A stretch of DNA of 64,000 nt from Photobacterium salinisoli. GTDB lineage: Bacteria; Pseudomonadota; Gammaproteobacteria; Enterobacterales; Vibrionaceae. Below the pieces are notes generated by a model. That model worked only from the letters and a program-made list of their open reading frames with translations, ran no database searches and was not told the DNA's origin. Where the stretch lies: assembly GCF_003614885.1 (NCBI RefSeq), contig NZ_QZMS01000007.1:1860001-1924000 (forward strand), given 5' to 3'. Shown piece after piece: positions 9,432 through 20,320 of this stretch; the first letter of the stretch is position 1; each line of letters begins with the position of its first letter. A program made the translations under genes and the position numbers.

Positions 9432-9500
9432 AGGGCTGTTGTCCTTTCAACACCGAAAGACAGGCCGCTCTCTGCTGTTGATTCTGATGCTAGGAAAACC

Positions 9501-11624
9501 ATGAGTACTGAACCGCTGTATATTGACAAAGAACTAAGCTGGCTGTCTTTTAATGAACGAGTCCTCCAGGAAGCGGCAGACAAATCAGTGCCGCTGATTG
9601 AACGTGTCCGTTTCCTGGGTATTTTTTCCAGCAACACCGATGAGTTTTATAAAGTCCGTTTTGCCGATGTCAAACGACGCATTCTGATCACCCAGGAGCA
9701 GAGCGGCGACACCAATGCCAAGCACCTGCTGAGCAAGATCCAAAGCCGGGTTCTCAAAATGAACCAGGACTTCGATACCCTGTATAACGAAATCCTGCTC
9801 GAAATGGCCCGCCGCCATATTTTCCTCATCAACGAACAGCAGGTCGATGATACCCAGGTCGAGTGGCTGAAACGGTATTTCCGCCACACCATACTGCCTC
9901 ACGTGACACCGATTCTACTGACTGAAGATATCGATCTGCTGCAGTTTCTCAAGGATGAATATACCTATCTGGCAATCGACATGAAGCAGGGGGACAGCAG
10001 CCAGTATGCCTTGCTGGAAATTCCGACCGACCAGCTGCCTCGCTTCATTAAAGTGCCTGAGTCTAAAGGTAAAAACAGAAAAACACTGATTCTGTTAGAT
10101 AATATTATCCGGCTGTGTCTGGATGATATTTTCAAGGCTTTTTTCGATTATGACAGTCTGGCGGCCTATTCGATGAAAATGACCCGGGATGCCGAATACG
10201 ATCTCAGCCAAGAGGTTGACCACGGTATCTTAGAGCTGATGTCGGAAGGCCTGAATCAGCGCCTGACGGCTATGCCGGTACGTTTTGTCTACCAGCGCGA
10301 TATGCCGGGGGAGCTGATCGAAAAATTGTGCGGCTTGCTGAAAGTATCCAGCTACGACAGCATTATTCCCGGTGGCCGCTATCACAACTTTAAAGATTTC
10401 ATCAGTTTTCCGAATATTGGCCGAAGCTATCTGGAAAACAAACCTTTGCCGCCACTGGACAGCTACCACTTTGTCAGCGCCAGAAATGCATTCGAGGCCA
10501 TCAAGGCGCAAGATATCCTGCTGTACTACCCGTACCACACATTCAACCACATGACGGAATTTGTCCGTCAGGCCGCGTTCGATCCTAAAGTCCGCAGTAT
10601 CCACATCAATATTTACCGGGTCGCCAAGAACTCGCGCATTATTGATTCTATGATAGATGCCGCCAATAACGGCAAACAGGTCACTGTGGTGGTTGAATTG
10701 CAAGCGCGTTTTGACGAAGAGGCCAATATCGAATGGGCCAGACGCCTGACCGAATCCGGTGTGCGTGTCGTGTTCAGCGTTCCCGGACTGAAAATTCACT
10801 CTAAACTGTGCCTGATCACACGCCAGGAAGACGAGGCTATCGTCCGCTACGCGCACATAGGCACAGGCAATTTCCACGAGAAAACCGCCCGGATATACAC
10901 CGATTTCTCGCTGTTCACCGCCGATCCTGAACTGACCAATGAAGTGCGTCAGGTGTTTAGCTTTATTCAGAACCCCTACCGGCCGGTAAAATTCAATCAG
11001 TTGATTGTCTCACCGCGAAACTCGCGCAGCCGTTTGTATGAACTGATCGACAGAGAAATTGCCAACGCCAAGCAAAAACTGCCGGCAGCCATTACACTCA
11101 AGGTAAACAATCTGGTGGATAAGGGACTGATTAACCGTCTCTACCAGGCCAGCAGCGCCGGTGTTCGCATAGATATGATCATCCGTGGCATGTGTTCTCT
11201 GGTGCCGGGTATTACAGGTATCAGTGACAACATACGGGTCATCAGTATCGTTGACAGATTCCTTGAGCATCCCAGAGTCATGGTGTTTGAGAATAATGGC
11301 GAGCCTGATGTGTTCATCTCATCCGCCGACTGGATGACACGTAATATCGACAACCGTATTGAAGTCGGCTGCCCGATAAGGCAACCTGAACTGAAGCAGA
11401 AAATCATCGACATACTGAACATTCAGTTTTCAGATACAGTCAAAGCGAGAATTCTGGATAAGTCGATGAGCAACAATTATGTGCCACGCGGAAACAAGCG
11501 AAAAATCAGATCGCAAATTGCCATCTACGACTATCTGAAGCAGTCTGAAAAAAAGATGCAAAAACAAGCCAGCCAGAAGGCTGAAGCAATGGCCTCCGAA
11601 GAGAATAATGAAAACGCAGCATGA
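9501..11624 (+). CDS. ppk: Polyphosphate kinase PPK1
   Basis: Makes polyphosphate from ATP. 707 residues, the normal length. N-terminal PPK domain ([17 protein letters not shown]), middle domain, then two phospholipase D-like C-terminal domains. The autophosphorylated histidine lies in [10 protein letters not shown] and the second active-site region is in [28 protein letters not shown] is a family hallmark. The C-terminus ends in a charged Lys/Gln/Glu-rich tail. The stop overlaps the ppx start by 4 bases (ATGA), so the two are translationally coupled. Confidence 0.97.
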   Translation: MSTEPLYIDKELSWLSFNERVLQEAADKSVPLIERVRFLGIFSSNTDEFYKVRFADVKRRILITQEQSGDTNAKHLLSKIQSRVLKMNQDFDTLYNEILLEMARRHIFLINEQQVDDTQVEWLKRYFRHTILPHVTPILLTEDIDLLQFLKDEYTYLAIDMKQGDSSQYALLEIPTDQLPRFIKVPESKGKNRKTLILLDNIIRLCLDDIFKAFFDYDSLAAYSMKMTRDAEYDLSQEVDHGILELMSEGLNQRLTAMPVRFVYQRDMPGELIEKLCGLLKVSSYDSIIPGGRYHNFKDFISFPNIGRSYLENKPLPPLDSYHFVSARNAFEAIKAQDILLYYPYHTFNHMTEFVRQAAFDPKVRSIHINIYRVAKNSRIIDSMIDAANNGKQVTVVVELQARFDEEANIEWARRLTESGVRVVFSVPGLKIHSKLCLITRQEDEAIVRYAHIGTGNFHEKTARIYTDFSLFTADPELTNEVRQVFSFIQNPYRPVKFNQLIVSPRNSRSRLYELIDREIANAKQKLPAAITLKVNNLVDKGLINRLYQASSAGVRIDMIIRGMCSLVPGITGISDNIRVISIVDRFLEHPRVMVFENNGEPDVFISSADWMTRNIDNRIEVGCPIRQPELKQKIIDILNIQFSDTVKARILDKSMSNNYVPRGNKRKIRSQIAIYDYLKQSEKKMQKQASQKAEAMASEENNENAA

Positions 11625-13135
11625 TAGAAATTGAGCGTCCCCGCGAAATAGCAGCAATAGATATTGGCTCAAACAGCTTCCATATGGTCGTTGCCCGGGT
11701 CGTGGGCCATAGCCTGCAGATTGTCAGCCGGCATAAGCAGCGCGTTCATCTGGCTGAAGGACTCAACGACAATATGGATCTGGATCAGGCCGCCATTCAG
11801 CGCGGCCTGAGTTGTCTGGCCATGTTTGCCGAACGCTTGCAGGGCTTTGCGCCGGAAAACGTCCGTATCGCAGCGACCTACACCCTCAGACAGGCAAGGA
11901 ATGCCCATGTTTTCCTCAAACGGGCTGAACGTGTACTTCCCTATCCCATTGAAATCATTCCCGGTACAGAGGAAGCACGTCTGATTTATCTGGGGGTTGC
12001 CCATACACAGCACGAGCCGGGCCGCAAACTGGTGGTCGATATTGGCGGCGGCAGTACCGAACTGATCATCGGCGAAGGCTTTGATCCCAAGCTTCAGTAC
12101 AGTAAGCACATGGGCTGCGTAAGTTACAACCAGCACTTCTTTCCCAACGGCAAAATTTCCGCCAAAGCCATCAACAAAGCCCAGATGGCGGCGCTGCAGA
12201 AGCTGGAAAGCATTGCCAGCAAGTATCGCAAAGCGGGCTGGGACACGGCCATAGGCTCCTCGGGTACTATCAAAGCTATCCGGGAAGTGATCATCGCCCA
12301 GGGCCATGCCGACGGTGTGATCACCCAAGAGCGGCTGGATGAAGTGGTCAAACAGGTTTCCGCCTGCAAACAGAGCGCTGAGCTCAACCTGCCAGGACTG
12401 AGCGAGGATCGCAAACCGGTTTTTGCGGCAGGGGTGGCCATCTTAAGTGCGGTATTCAGCGCACTGAAAATCGACACTATGATCTTCTCGGATGGTGCGC
12501 TGCGTGAAGGACTGCTGTATGAAATGGAAGACAGATTCCGTCACAGTGATATCAGAAGCCGGACCGCGACTGCGATGGCACAGCAGTACAACGTGGATAT
12601 CGATCAGGCTACCCGGGTAAGAAGCACGGCAGAGCATTTGTACGGACAGATTGCCGACCCATCCGCCAGCCACACGCCTGAACTGGCGTCCTTACTCAGC
12701 TGGGGAGCTTTGTTGCATGAAGTCGGACTGAGTATCAGCTATCCCGGCTTTCACCGACACTCCGCTTATCTGTTGCGCCACAGCACAATGCCGGGGTTCA
12801 ATCTTGAACAGCAGACAGTGCTGGCCACCTTAGTGCGCTACCAGCGCAAGTCGCTCAAGCTCGATGAAATGCCAGAGCTGACCATTTATAACCGTAAACA
12901 CATCTATCCGATGATCCGCGCCCTGCGCCTGGCCGTCGCCCTGCATGGACAGCGCTCAGATGAGCCGTTGCCAGCACTTAGCCTGAGTGCCGATAAAGAA
13001 AAATGGCAGCTCACCCTGCCTGATGGCTGGCAGGGTAACAACCGATTACTGGCGGCCGATCTGGCCAAAGAGCGGGATTACTGGCAGAAAACCGGCTGGG
13101 AGCTGTCGATCTCACCGGATGAAGAAAGCGAATAG
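11621..13135 (+). CDS. ppx: Exopolyphosphatase
   Basis: Releases phosphate from the ends of polyphosphate. 504 residues. It has the ASKHA actin-like fold with phosphate loops [15 protein letters not shown] (about 14-28) and [15 protein letters not shown], plus a C-terminal HD-like domain. It overlaps ppk by 4 bases, giving the classic ppk-ppx operon with opposing activities. A strong hairpin follows. Confidence 0.96.
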   Translation: MIEIERPREIAAIDIGSNSFHMVVARVVGHSLQIVSRHKQRVHLAEGLNDNMDLDQAAIQRGLSCLAMFAERLQGFAPENVRIAATYTLRQARNAHVFLKRAERVLPYPIEIIPGTEEARLIYLGVAHTQHEPGRKLVVDIGGGSTELIIGEGFDPKLQYSKHMGCVSYNQHFFPNGKISAKAINKAQMAALQKLESIASKYRKAGWDTAIGSSGTIKAIREVIIAQGHADGVITQERLDEVVKQVSACKQSAELNLPGLSEDRKPVFAAGVAILSAVFSALKIDTMIFSDGALREGLLYEMEDRFRHSDIRSRTATAMAQQYNVDIDQATRVRSTAEHLYGQIADPSASHTPELASLLSWGALLHEVGLSISYPGFHRHSAYLLRHSTMPGFNLEQQTVLATLVRYQRKSLKLDEMPELTIYNRKHIYPMIRALRLAVALHGQRSDEPLPALSLSADKEKWQLTLPDGWQGNNRLLAADLAKERDYWQKTGWELSISPDEESE

Positions 13136-13171
13136 CAAGGCCAAGCGAAAACCATAGCAAACAGTGCCACA

Positions 13172-13214
13172 AACAGCTCAACCCGTTTTTTCGGTGATTG
13201 AGCTGTTGTCTTTT
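13172..13214 (+). terminator. Terminator after ppk-ppx
   Basis: Perfect 10-bp stem AACAGCTCAA (13172-13181) / TTGAGCTGTT (13198-13207), followed by GTCTTTTATT. It lies between convergent ppx and pstS. Confidence 0.75.
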
Positions 13215-13285
13215 ATTCCAACCCCTGGCTTTTGTTGCCACGCAATCAGTAACCCCGCAGCCTTACTGCCCGCAGATACAGCGTT

Positions 13286-14278
13286 TTACTTTGCATCCGC
13301 CAGCCCCAGCGCCGCCAGCTCTCTGGCGATCACCGCCGCGGGTAAAGGCACGTAACCGTCCTTATCCACCATTTGCTGACCGTCACTGGATAAAATGAAG
13401 CGCAGGAATTCCGCATCCAGTTTAGGTAAGGGTTTGCCGGGCGCTTTATTCACGTAAATCAGCAAATAGCGCGCCAACGGGTAGCTGCCGTTGGCAGCAT
13501 TGGCTTTGGTGGCCGCAATGAAAGGGCCATCCCCCTGAGCGATAGGCAATGCCCGGATCCCTGAGGTCCGGTAACCGATACCCGAATAACCTATGGCATT
13601 GAGCGAGGTCGATACCGACTGCACCACTGACGCCGAACCGGGCTGCTCGTTGACATCATTGCGGAAATCACCATTGCACAAGGCTTTCTGTTTGAAATAA
13701 CCATAAGTGCCAGAGACTGAGTTACGGCCAAAACGCTGAATATCACGCTGCGCCCAGCGACCGGTTAATCCCAGTTGCCCCCAGTGAGTGATTGGCGAAT
13801 TGGCACCGCAACGCAGAGTGCGGGAGAAAATCGCATCCAGTTCCCGATAACGCAGCCCCTGCAAGGGATTATCTTCATGGACAAAAACGGCAAGCGCATC
13901 AATCGCCACCCTGACCGCCGTGGGCTTGTAGCCGTAATTCTGTTCAAAAGCGGTCATTTCCCGGCTCTTCATCGGGCGGCTCATCGGGCCAAGCTGGGCT
14001 GTGGCTTCAATAAGAGCCGTCGGTGCTGTGGATGAGCCCGCTGCCTGCACCTGAATATTCACATTGGGATAGCGTTGCATAAACGCTTCAGACCAGTAAG
14101 TCATCAGGTTGGCAAAAGTGTCAGATCCGACAGAGTTCAGCACGCCGGCTACACCTTCAACGTTCTGATACGGTGCAGGAGCCGGTGCATCCTGCGCCAG
14201 CGCATGACCGCCACTCAGCATGCTCATCGCCCCAAGCCACCCCCACTTCAATGTTGCCACCCAGCCTTTGTGTTTCAT
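13286..14278 (-). CDS. pstS: Phosphate-binding protein PstS family
   Basis: 330 residues with a signal peptide ([16 protein letters not shown]..., cleavage near HALAQD) and a periplasmic binding fold. The anion-binding motifs are [34 protein letters not shown] and [11 protein letters not shown]. It would deliver phosphate to PstC-PstA-PstB, whose operon lacks its own pstS. It is the last gene of phoB-phoR-pstS, 57 bases after phoR, so it is probably under the phoB PHO box. ATG at 14278. Confidence 0.92.
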   Translation of the reverse strand: MKHKGWVATLKWGWLGAMSMLSGGHALAQDAPAPAPYQNVEGVAGVLNSVGSDTFANLMTYWSEAFMQRYPNVNIQVQAAGSSTAPTALIEATAQLGPMSRPMKSREMTAFEQNYGYKPTAVRVAIDALAVFVHEDNPLQGLRYRELDAIFSRTLRCGANSPITHWGQLGLTGRWAQRDIQRFGRNSVSGTYGYFKQKALCNGDFRNDVNEQPGSASVVQSVSTSLNAIGYSGIGYRTSGIRALPIAQGDGPFIAATKANAANGSYPLARYLLIYVNKAPGKPLPKLDAEFLRFILSSDGQQMVDKDGYVPLPAAVIARELAALGLADAK

Positions 14279-14335
14279 TTACCGCTCATCTCCTCTGCCG
14301 GCCAACAGGCCAGCCGCAACTCATTCCAGTCTGAC

Positions 14336-15640
14336 TCAGGCTGCCTTCGCAATCAGGCGTTGTGGCAGCGTAAACGAGAAAGTGCTTCCCTCGTCAACCA
14401 CACTTTCAATTTCAAGAAAGCTATCATGATGGCTCAGTGCATGTTTCACTATTGCCAGCCCCAGGCCACTGCCGCCCGTTTCACGCGAGCGCGCTTTATC
14501 AACCCGGTAGAATCGTTCGGTCAGCCTGTGTATGTGCTGCGGCTCAATGCCACTACCGGTATCTGTGACTTCCAGCCGCGGCCCTTTGGGCGACAGGAAC
14601 CAGCGTACCGTCACTTTACACTCAGGCGGCGTATGTTTGACGGCGTTATAGACCAGATTCGAAATGGCGCTGCGCAGTTGATCTGCATCGCCAAATACCT
14701 GAAGTGATTCATCGACATTAAACTCAAAGATCTGATTTTTATCACCACTGAGCGAGATAGCCTCTTTTTCGAGCACATCCAGCATGGCGGGGACATCAAC
14801 TCTATCTTCCAGATCCAGGTGAGGGGCCGCTTCAATTTTGGACAGGGTGAGCAATTGCTCAACCAGCGAATTCATCCGCGTCAGCTGCTCTGTCATCACG
14901 TCGTGGGCTTTTTCCCACATCGGGCCGATCAGCATATCCGGGTCACGGGACATTTCCAGATAGCCCTGCAAGACGGTCATAGGCGTGCGCAGTTCGTGCG
15001 AGACATTGGCAAAAAAGTTGCGGCGCATCCCTTCCAGCTGCTTGAGCTGAGAAATATCTCGCACCACCATCAGGTATTCACCCTCGGTGTAGCGCATGAT
15101 ACGCAGCTCCAGCGTTCGGTCGTAATTAAGCGGCGAGGTGATTTCCAGCGGATCTTCAAAATCCTGTCTGGCCAGATAGCGGACAAAATCCGGACTGCGC
15201 AGCAGGTTACTGACCGGCTGGCCGGCATCATCCGGCCAGCGGAGACCCAACAGGTTCTGCGCCAGTTTGTTACACCAGACGATATTGCCCTCGCTGCGAA
15301 ACACCACAACAGCATCCGGCAGCGACTCGGCACCATTGCGGAAACGGCGGATCAGGGTCGCCAGTTCACGGCGACGGCGGCGATTTCTTTGCTGCAGGCG
15401 GTAAATACCGTTAAACAGCGGCTCCCAGCTTCCCGACCCTGAAGGCGGTGTCAGACTGCGATCCGTCCACAGCCAGCGGGACATTTTAAGTTGATGGTGA
15501 CAGTGCCAGCCCAGCAGAATCCAGCTTGCAGCCAGCAAAAACCAGGGCATGTAACCAAAGATCAGCCCGAGGATAACCCAGGGGAAATAAAAAAAAGCCA
15601 GTTCCCGGACCAGCTTTTTCCATGACAAGCGTTCTACCAT
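14336..15640 (-). CDS. phoR: Phosphate regulon sensor kinase PhoR
   Basis: 434 residues. An N-terminal membrane anchor with two close hydrophobic segments (about 10-40) is followed by a basic linker and a PAS domain (about 95-195). The HisKA dimerisation helix carries the phospho-accepting histidine in [19 protein letters not shown], and the HATPase domain has N, G1 and G2 boxes ([34 protein letters not shown]). It phosphorylates PhoB when phosphate is scarce. It follows phoB after 77 bases. Confidence 0.97.
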   Translation of the reverse strand: MVERLSWKKLVRELAFFYFPWVILGLIFGYMPWFLLAASWILLGWHCHHQLKMSRWLWTDRSLTPPSGSGSWEPLFNGIYRLQQRNRRRRRELATLIRRFRNGAESLPDAVVVFRSEGNIVWCNKLAQNLLGLRWPDDAGQPVSNLLRSPDFVRYLARQDFEDPLEITSPLNYDRTLELRIMRYTEGEYLMVVRDISQLKQLEGMRRNFFANVSHELRTPMTVLQGYLEMSRDPDMLIGPMWEKAHDVMTEQLTRMNSLVEQLLTLSKIEAAPHLDLEDRVDVPAMLDVLEKEAISLSGDKNQIFEFNVDESLQVFGDADQLRSAISNLVYNAVKHTPPECKVTVRWFLSPKGPRLEVTDTGSGIEPQHIHRLTERFYRVDKARSRETGGSGLGLAIVKHALSHHDSFLEIESVVDEGSTFSFTLPQRLIAKAA

Positions 15641-15717
15641 TCATGTCTCCCGCCAGTAACTGCGGCTTAACCCGGCCGTACAACCAGTTACTGACTCATC
15701 GTCCTTTTACGTGGTCA

Positions 15718-16407
15718 TTAAACCCTTGTTGAAAAACGGTATCCGGCACCACGCACCGTCTGTACCATTTTATCGTGTCCGCCGCACTCCAATGCCTTAC
15801 GCAAGCGACGAATATGCACATCGACCGTCCTGTCTTCGACATAGACATTGGTGCCCCAGACATTGTTCAGCAGTTGTTCGCGGCTGTATACCCGCTCCTG
15901 ATGCGTCATAAAGAAATGCAGCATCTTGAACTCTGTCGGCCCCATATCCAGCGGATCATCATTAGAGGTCACGCGGTGTGAAACAGGATCCAGCTTCAGC
16001 CCCTGCACGTCTATCACATCATCCAGTGACGTTGGCGACACACGGCGCATCACGGCTTTCAGACGGGCCATCAGCTCTTTGGGAGAGAAAGGTTTGGTGA
16101 TGTAATCATCCGCGCCCACTTCCAGCCCACGCACTTTATCTTCTTCCTCACCACGCGCTGTTAACATCACAACAGGAATGCTGCGGGTAACCTCATCACG
16201 CTTGAGGTGTTTAATCAGATTGATCCCTGACCCGCCCGGCAACATCCAGTCGAGCAGGATCAGCTCAGGAAAAGGTTCGCAGATCTTCTCCAGCGCGGAG
16301 TCATAATCTTCTGCTTCAATGGCCTGATAGCCTTTTTGTTCCAGCACAAAGCACAGCATTTCGCGGATCGGTGCTTCATCCTCAACCACTAGAATCCGTC
16401 TAACCAT
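15718..16407 (-). CDS. phoB: Phosphate regulon response regulator PhoB
   Basis: 229 residues. The receiver domain has acidic residues E9/D10, phospho-acceptor D53 in LLDWMLP and K105 in TKPFSP. The C-terminal OmpR-type winged helix has the recognition region [13 protein letters not shown]. It binds PHO boxes, two of which are visible in this window (8685-8702 and 16462-16479). First gene of phoB-phoR-pstS. Confidence 0.98.
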   Translation of the reverse strand: MVRRILVVEDEAPIREMLCFVLEQKGYQAIEAEDYDSALEKICEPFPELILLDWMLPGGSGINLIKHLKRDEVTRSIPVVMLTARGEEEDKVRGLEVGADDYITKPFSPKELMARLKAVMRRVSPTSLDDVIDVQGLKLDPVSHRVTSNDDPLDMGPTEFKMLHFFMTHQERVYSREQLLNNVWGTNVYVEDRTVDVHIRRLRKALECGGHDKMVQTVRGAGYRFSTRV

Positions 16408-16461
16408 AGTCTCGATACCTAAGTCATAGCTCTCTGTCTGGCGCCATTATCCGAATAAAGT

Positions 16462-16479
16462 ATGACACTTTTGTGACCA
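16462..16479 (-). promoter_or_regulatory. PHO box upstream of phoB-phoR-pstS
   Basis: The reverse strand reads TGGTCACAAAAGTGTCAT: half-sites TGGTCAC and GTGTCAT spaced 11 bases apart, the second matching 6 of 7. It lies 55 bases before the phoB start, consistent with positive autoregulation. Confidence 0.7.
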
Positions 16480-16540
16480 AGAGGCGAAAAGCTTCACCCG
16501 ATTGCTATCAAACTGTCATGATATCCGCGATTTACCAGAC

Positions 16541-19500
16541 TTAACCTAAGATCCGAACCCGGCTGCGACCGCCGCCCATGGCTTCGACCGCGACCTGGAC
16601 ACCAATTCGCTCTACCAACGTGCCGACATGGGAAATCACCCCGATCTGGCGGCCATCGGCCTGCAGCGCATCCAGACAGGCCAGCGCCATTTCCAGGCTG
16701 TCGGGATCCAGAGTACCGAACCCTTCATCAATAAACAGGGAACCCAACTGGCGGGTGTCTGCCGCCAGGGAAGCCAGCGCCAGTGCCAGCGCCAGCGACA
16801 CCAGAAAGCTCTCCCCGCCGGATAATGACTCAACGCTGCGCACTTCATCACCCATATCGTGGTCGACCACCTGCAACGCCAGCGGGCTGCCCGGCACAGG
16901 CTGAAGAGCATAGCGCGGCGCCAGATCCTGCAAATGCTCATTGGCCAGCAGCACCAGTTGCTGCAATGTCAGTCCCTGCGCCAGCGTTCTGAATTTATTA
17001 CCGTTTGCTGAACCGATCAGCTCACTCATCTCAAGCCAGAGCTCAGTGTTCACTTGTTGCTGCTGCAACTGCCGGGTCAGGGTACCGGCCAGTTGCTCTG
17101 CCTGATCCGCCTGCACCAGACGCTGTCGCAGAGTAAAATGCTGCTCTTCCAATGCCTGCTTGTCCGCTTGCCACTGACCCTGGTGCTCACTCTGGCTTTC
17201 ACTCTCCAGCGCAATACCCTGCGCAGACAGCCAGGCTTTGGCGGCATCCACGCTGGGCTGATGATCTTTCAGCGACTGTTTCCGCTCTGCCAACCGGGTC
17301 TGCGCGGCAGCCTGTGCCTGCTCAATCACTCGCAGCGCCGCTTTTTCCTGCGCCACCCAGCCTTCATCCTTGCTCAGCAAAGTCATCAGTTCCTGCTCCG
17401 ACATCCCCAGTTTTTGAAGCCAGCTCTGCCACTGCTGCTGCACTGAAGTGTGCGCGGTTTTGACCTCTTGTAATTGTTGCCGGGTGCTGTTTAAGGCCGA
17501 CTGCGTGGCGGCATGGCGCTCACCGGCCTGCTGCCGCTGCTGCTCGCAGTTGCTGAGCGACTGACGGGCCGCTTCCAGTAAGGCTTTATGCTGCGACTCC
17601 AGCGGAGTAAGCGCCTGCTCACCCACCAGCACTTTTCTTTCCAGCCATAGCTGCTCAAGCTGCCCTTTAAGTGCCGCTTGTTTATGCGCAGCTTCTGTCA
17701 GTTGTTTCTGCAGGTTCTGAATACGGGTCTGGCGCTGTGCCAGCTCTGGAGCCAACGCCTGCAGCTGTTTGTCTGCAGTGATCAGATCCTGCTGGCACTT
17801 GAGGTAATCCTCCACCTGCCGGGTTAACTGCTGGGTATATTGTTCTTCCCCCAGCTGACGCAACCCCTCCAGCCAGGCCTCGCTGCCGAACTGCTTGTTC
17901 AGGGTCTCAGCTCGCTGACTGAGCAGAGTTTGCTGTTCAATGCACTGCTCTTCCAGCGAGGTCAGTCTGGCTTGCCGGCCCGCTTCTCCCTGAGCTAACC
18001 GGTGGATGTCATGCGCGAGTTTGTTTTCCGCCTGTACCACTTGCTGATACTGCTGCTCCAGCTCTCTGGCCTGCCGCAATTGCAGCTGGCCGCTTTCATA
18101 CTGCTGCTGAAGCTGACGCAGTTGCGGGGATAATTGCCCTGCTTCATGCTGCCAGGCAGTCAGTTGTTCGCGCAGTGAGGCCAGGGGCATGTGCTCAGTG
18201 AATTCGATATGTAATGCCTTGGCACAATCGGCTGCCTGAGCCGCCGCCTTCGCTGAGACCGCGGCGATACTGGCCAGCTCATCGTTAACAACTGCCAGGC
18301 GTTGGGTGTATTGCGGTACCAGCTGCGCCAGATGGTGGCGTTCGCCTTCCAGCGCCTGTAACTGCTTCGCCAGTGCCTGCCGTCGTTGGTTGTGCTGCTC
18401 CAGTACGCTATCGACTGCCGGATGACTGGCCGCATAAGGATGGTCCAACCCGCCACACAAAGGGCATGGCTCATCCTGTTTCAGCTGGCTGCGATAATCG
18501 CTCAGCTGCAGCACAGCCTGGCTTTGCTGAAACTGATAGTCGGATTCTTCCGCCCGTGCGCTGAGCAGGTTCAGCTCAGGCACTAGAGCCTGCAATTTCT
18601 GCTCTGTCTGCTGACTGGCTGATTCCAGCTCCTGTTTTTCCTGCATCAGCCGGCTTTGGTGATCCAGCAAGCCACACCATTCCTGTGTGGCAGCCATCGC
18701 CTGACGAAGATCATCAAGACGTTGCTGATGACGGCGGTAAGCCTGCTGGCTCTGCTCCTGCTCAGCGCTCACCTCGTCGACATTCAGCTCAGCACGCTGT
18801 TTTTCCAGCTGCTGCCTCTGTGTCAGCAGGTGCTCACTGTCTTGTTTCAGCTTGCTGTCATCGAGCCGGTATGCCTGCTGCTCCTGCTGCCCTTGCTGAA
18901 TGTCTTTTCTGAGACGGGACATGGAACGGTGGGCGGTCAGATATTGTTTCAGGTTATCCAGCACAGGCTGAAACTGTTCAGCTACGGCGGCCAGGCTAAT
19001 ATTGTCATCCAGTTGCTTTGACAGCTGTCGGCTTTGCGCCTGAAGCTGCTGCTGGACACTCTGCTGGTGCTGATATTCCCTGTCTTCCTGATCCAATTGC
19101 TGTTGCAGCGCCTGAGCATCCTGTATCAGCAGCTGATGTTGCTGCTCCAGCCCCTGCCGCTGTTGATCCAGCATTTGCGCCTGTTTTAACTTGGGTTCCA
19201 GCATCAGCCATTCCTGCTGTGCCTGTTCCAGTGACTGCCTGGCTTGCACGACGGCCTGATCGGCACTGAGTCGCTGCTGCTGATCCTGCGCCAGCGCCTG
19301 CTGAGCGTCGCTCAGTGAGGTCTCCAAACGGGCGATTTGCTGTACCGACTGGGTCAGCAAAGTGAAATCGGCCCGTGCAGGTTGCGCTGCCTCGAGCTGA
19401 GTCAGGTAGGCAATGCGAGGGGCAGCCTGGGTACTTTCTGCGATCGCCCCGGTCAGTGCCTGCTGGCTCTGCGCCACCCGCTCCTGCAGTGTTTTGTCGG

Positions 19501-20305
19501 TGCTGAACGTCTGCTGATGCTGGCTCAGCGCCGCCAGCCGTGCATCAAGCTCGGCCAGCTGAGTTTTCAGGGCGGTAATCTGCGCATGCAATGCCTGCTT
19601 CTCGTCGTCGCTGAGCAACGCAATATCACCCAGTTTTTCCTGCAACTGCTGCAGCTTCAGCTTCTCTTCGCGGGCTCTTTCGTAAGCGGCCACTGACAGA
19701 CGGCCGTAAATTTCACCGCCAGTCATGCGCTCGAGCAAAGCCGCACGTTCATCGGCGGCGGCCTTAAGAAAGGCCGCAAACTCGCCCTGCGGCAACATCA
19801 CGGCCCGGCGGAACTGCTCGAAAGTCAGTCCAATAAGACGCTCGATTTCCACCTGTACTTCTTGTTTTTTACCTGCAAACCTCTGCCCGGATTCCAGGTT
19901 TTCCAGCCACTGTTCAGAAGGCTGCACCCGCCCTTCTGCATTGCCTCTGGCCCGGCGAACCTGCCATCGGGCTCGCCACCGTGAGCCATCATTGGCCTGA
20001 AAATCAACCTCGGAGAACGCGTCCGCTTTCCCGCGGGAAAGGATACTGCGTACGTCGTTAGCTCTGATCCGGTTCTCGTCGTCGCCCCGTCCGATTTCCG
20101 CATCATTTTTTTTATTCGACTGTAAACGCGGTATGCGGTCGTACAACGCCAGACAAATGGCATCCAGCAAACTTGATTTGCCGGCCCCGGTTTTGCCGGT
20201 AATGGCAAACAAGCCGGCCTCGCCCAAACGCCCGTTGGCAAAATCAATCTCAAACTGTGTTTGTAAGCTGGCGAGATTTTCGCCCCTCAAAGCCAGTATT
20301 TTCAT
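16541..20305 (-). CDS. sbcC: SbcC, ATPase subunit of the SbcCD nuclease
   Basis: 1254 residues, an SMC/Rad50-type ATPase that works with SbcD to cut hairpins and blocked DNA ends. Walker A GKTGAGKSSLLDAI is near 36-50. Very long glutamine-rich coiled coils flank the zinc hook CPLCGG near residue 615. The ABC signature SLSGGESFLVSLALALALASLA and Walker B LFIDEGFGTLDPDSL are at the C-terminus. It is longer than E. coli SbcC (1048), with the surplus in the coiled coils. It starts 15 bases after sbcD. Confidence 0.96.
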   Translation of the reverse strand: MKILALRGENLASLQTQFEIDFANGRLGEAGLFAITGKTGAGKSSLLDAICLALYDRIPRLQSNKKNDAEIGRGDDENRIRANDVRSILSRGKADAFSEVDFQANDGSRWRARWQVRRARGNAEGRVQPSEQWLENLESGQRFAGKKQEVQVEIERLIGLTFEQFRRAVMLPQGEFAAFLKAAADERAALLERMTGGEIYGRLSVAAYERAREEKLKLQQLQEKLGDIALLSDDEKQALHAQITALKTQLAELDARLAALSQHQQTFSTDKTLQERVAQSQQALTGAIAESTQAAPRIAYLTQLEAAQPARADFTLLTQSVQQIARLETSLSDAQQALAQDQQQRLSADQAVVQARQSLEQAQQEWLMLEPKLKQAQMLDQQRQGLEQQHQLLIQDAQALQQQLDQEDREYQHQQSVQQQLQAQSRQLSKQLDDNISLAAVAEQFQPVLDNLKQYLTAHRSMSRLRKDIQQGQQEQQAYRLDDSKLKQDSEHLLTQRQQLEKQRAELNVDEVSAEQEQSQQAYRRHQQRLDDLRQAMAATQEWCGLLDHQSRLMQEKQELESASQQTEQKLQALVPELNLLSARAEESDYQFQQSQAVLQLSDYRSQLKQDEPCPLCGGLDHPYAASHPAVDSVLEQHNQRRQALAKQLQALEGERHHLAQLVPQYTQRLAVVNDELASIAAVSAKAAAQAADCAKALHIEFTEHMPLASLREQLTAWQHEAGQLSPQLRQLQQQYESGQLQLRQARELEQQYQQVVQAENKLAHDIHRLAQGEAGRQARLTSLEEQCIEQQTLLSQRAETLNKQFGSEAWLEGLRQLGEEQYTQQLTRQVEDYLKCQQDLITADKQLQALAPELAQRQTRIQNLQKQLTEAAHKQAALKGQLEQLWLERKVLVGEQALTPLESQHKALLEAARQSLSNCEQQRQQAGERHAATQSALNSTRQQLQEVKTAHTSVQQQWQSWLQKLGMSEQELMTLLSKDEGWVAQEKAALRVIEQAQAAAQTRLAERKQSLKDHQPSVDAAKAWLSAQGIALESESQSEHQGQWQADKQALEEQHFTLRQRLVQADQAEQLAGTLTRQLQQQQVNTELWLEMSELIGSANGNKFRTLAQGLTLQQLVLLANEHLQDLAPRYALQPVPGSPLALQVVDHDMGDEVRSVESLSGGESFLVSLALALALASLAADTRQLGSLFIDEGFGTLDPDSLEMALACLDALQADGRQIGVISHVGTLVERIGVQVAVEAMGGGRSRVRILG

Positions 20306-20320
20306 TGTCTCTGTCTGCCG

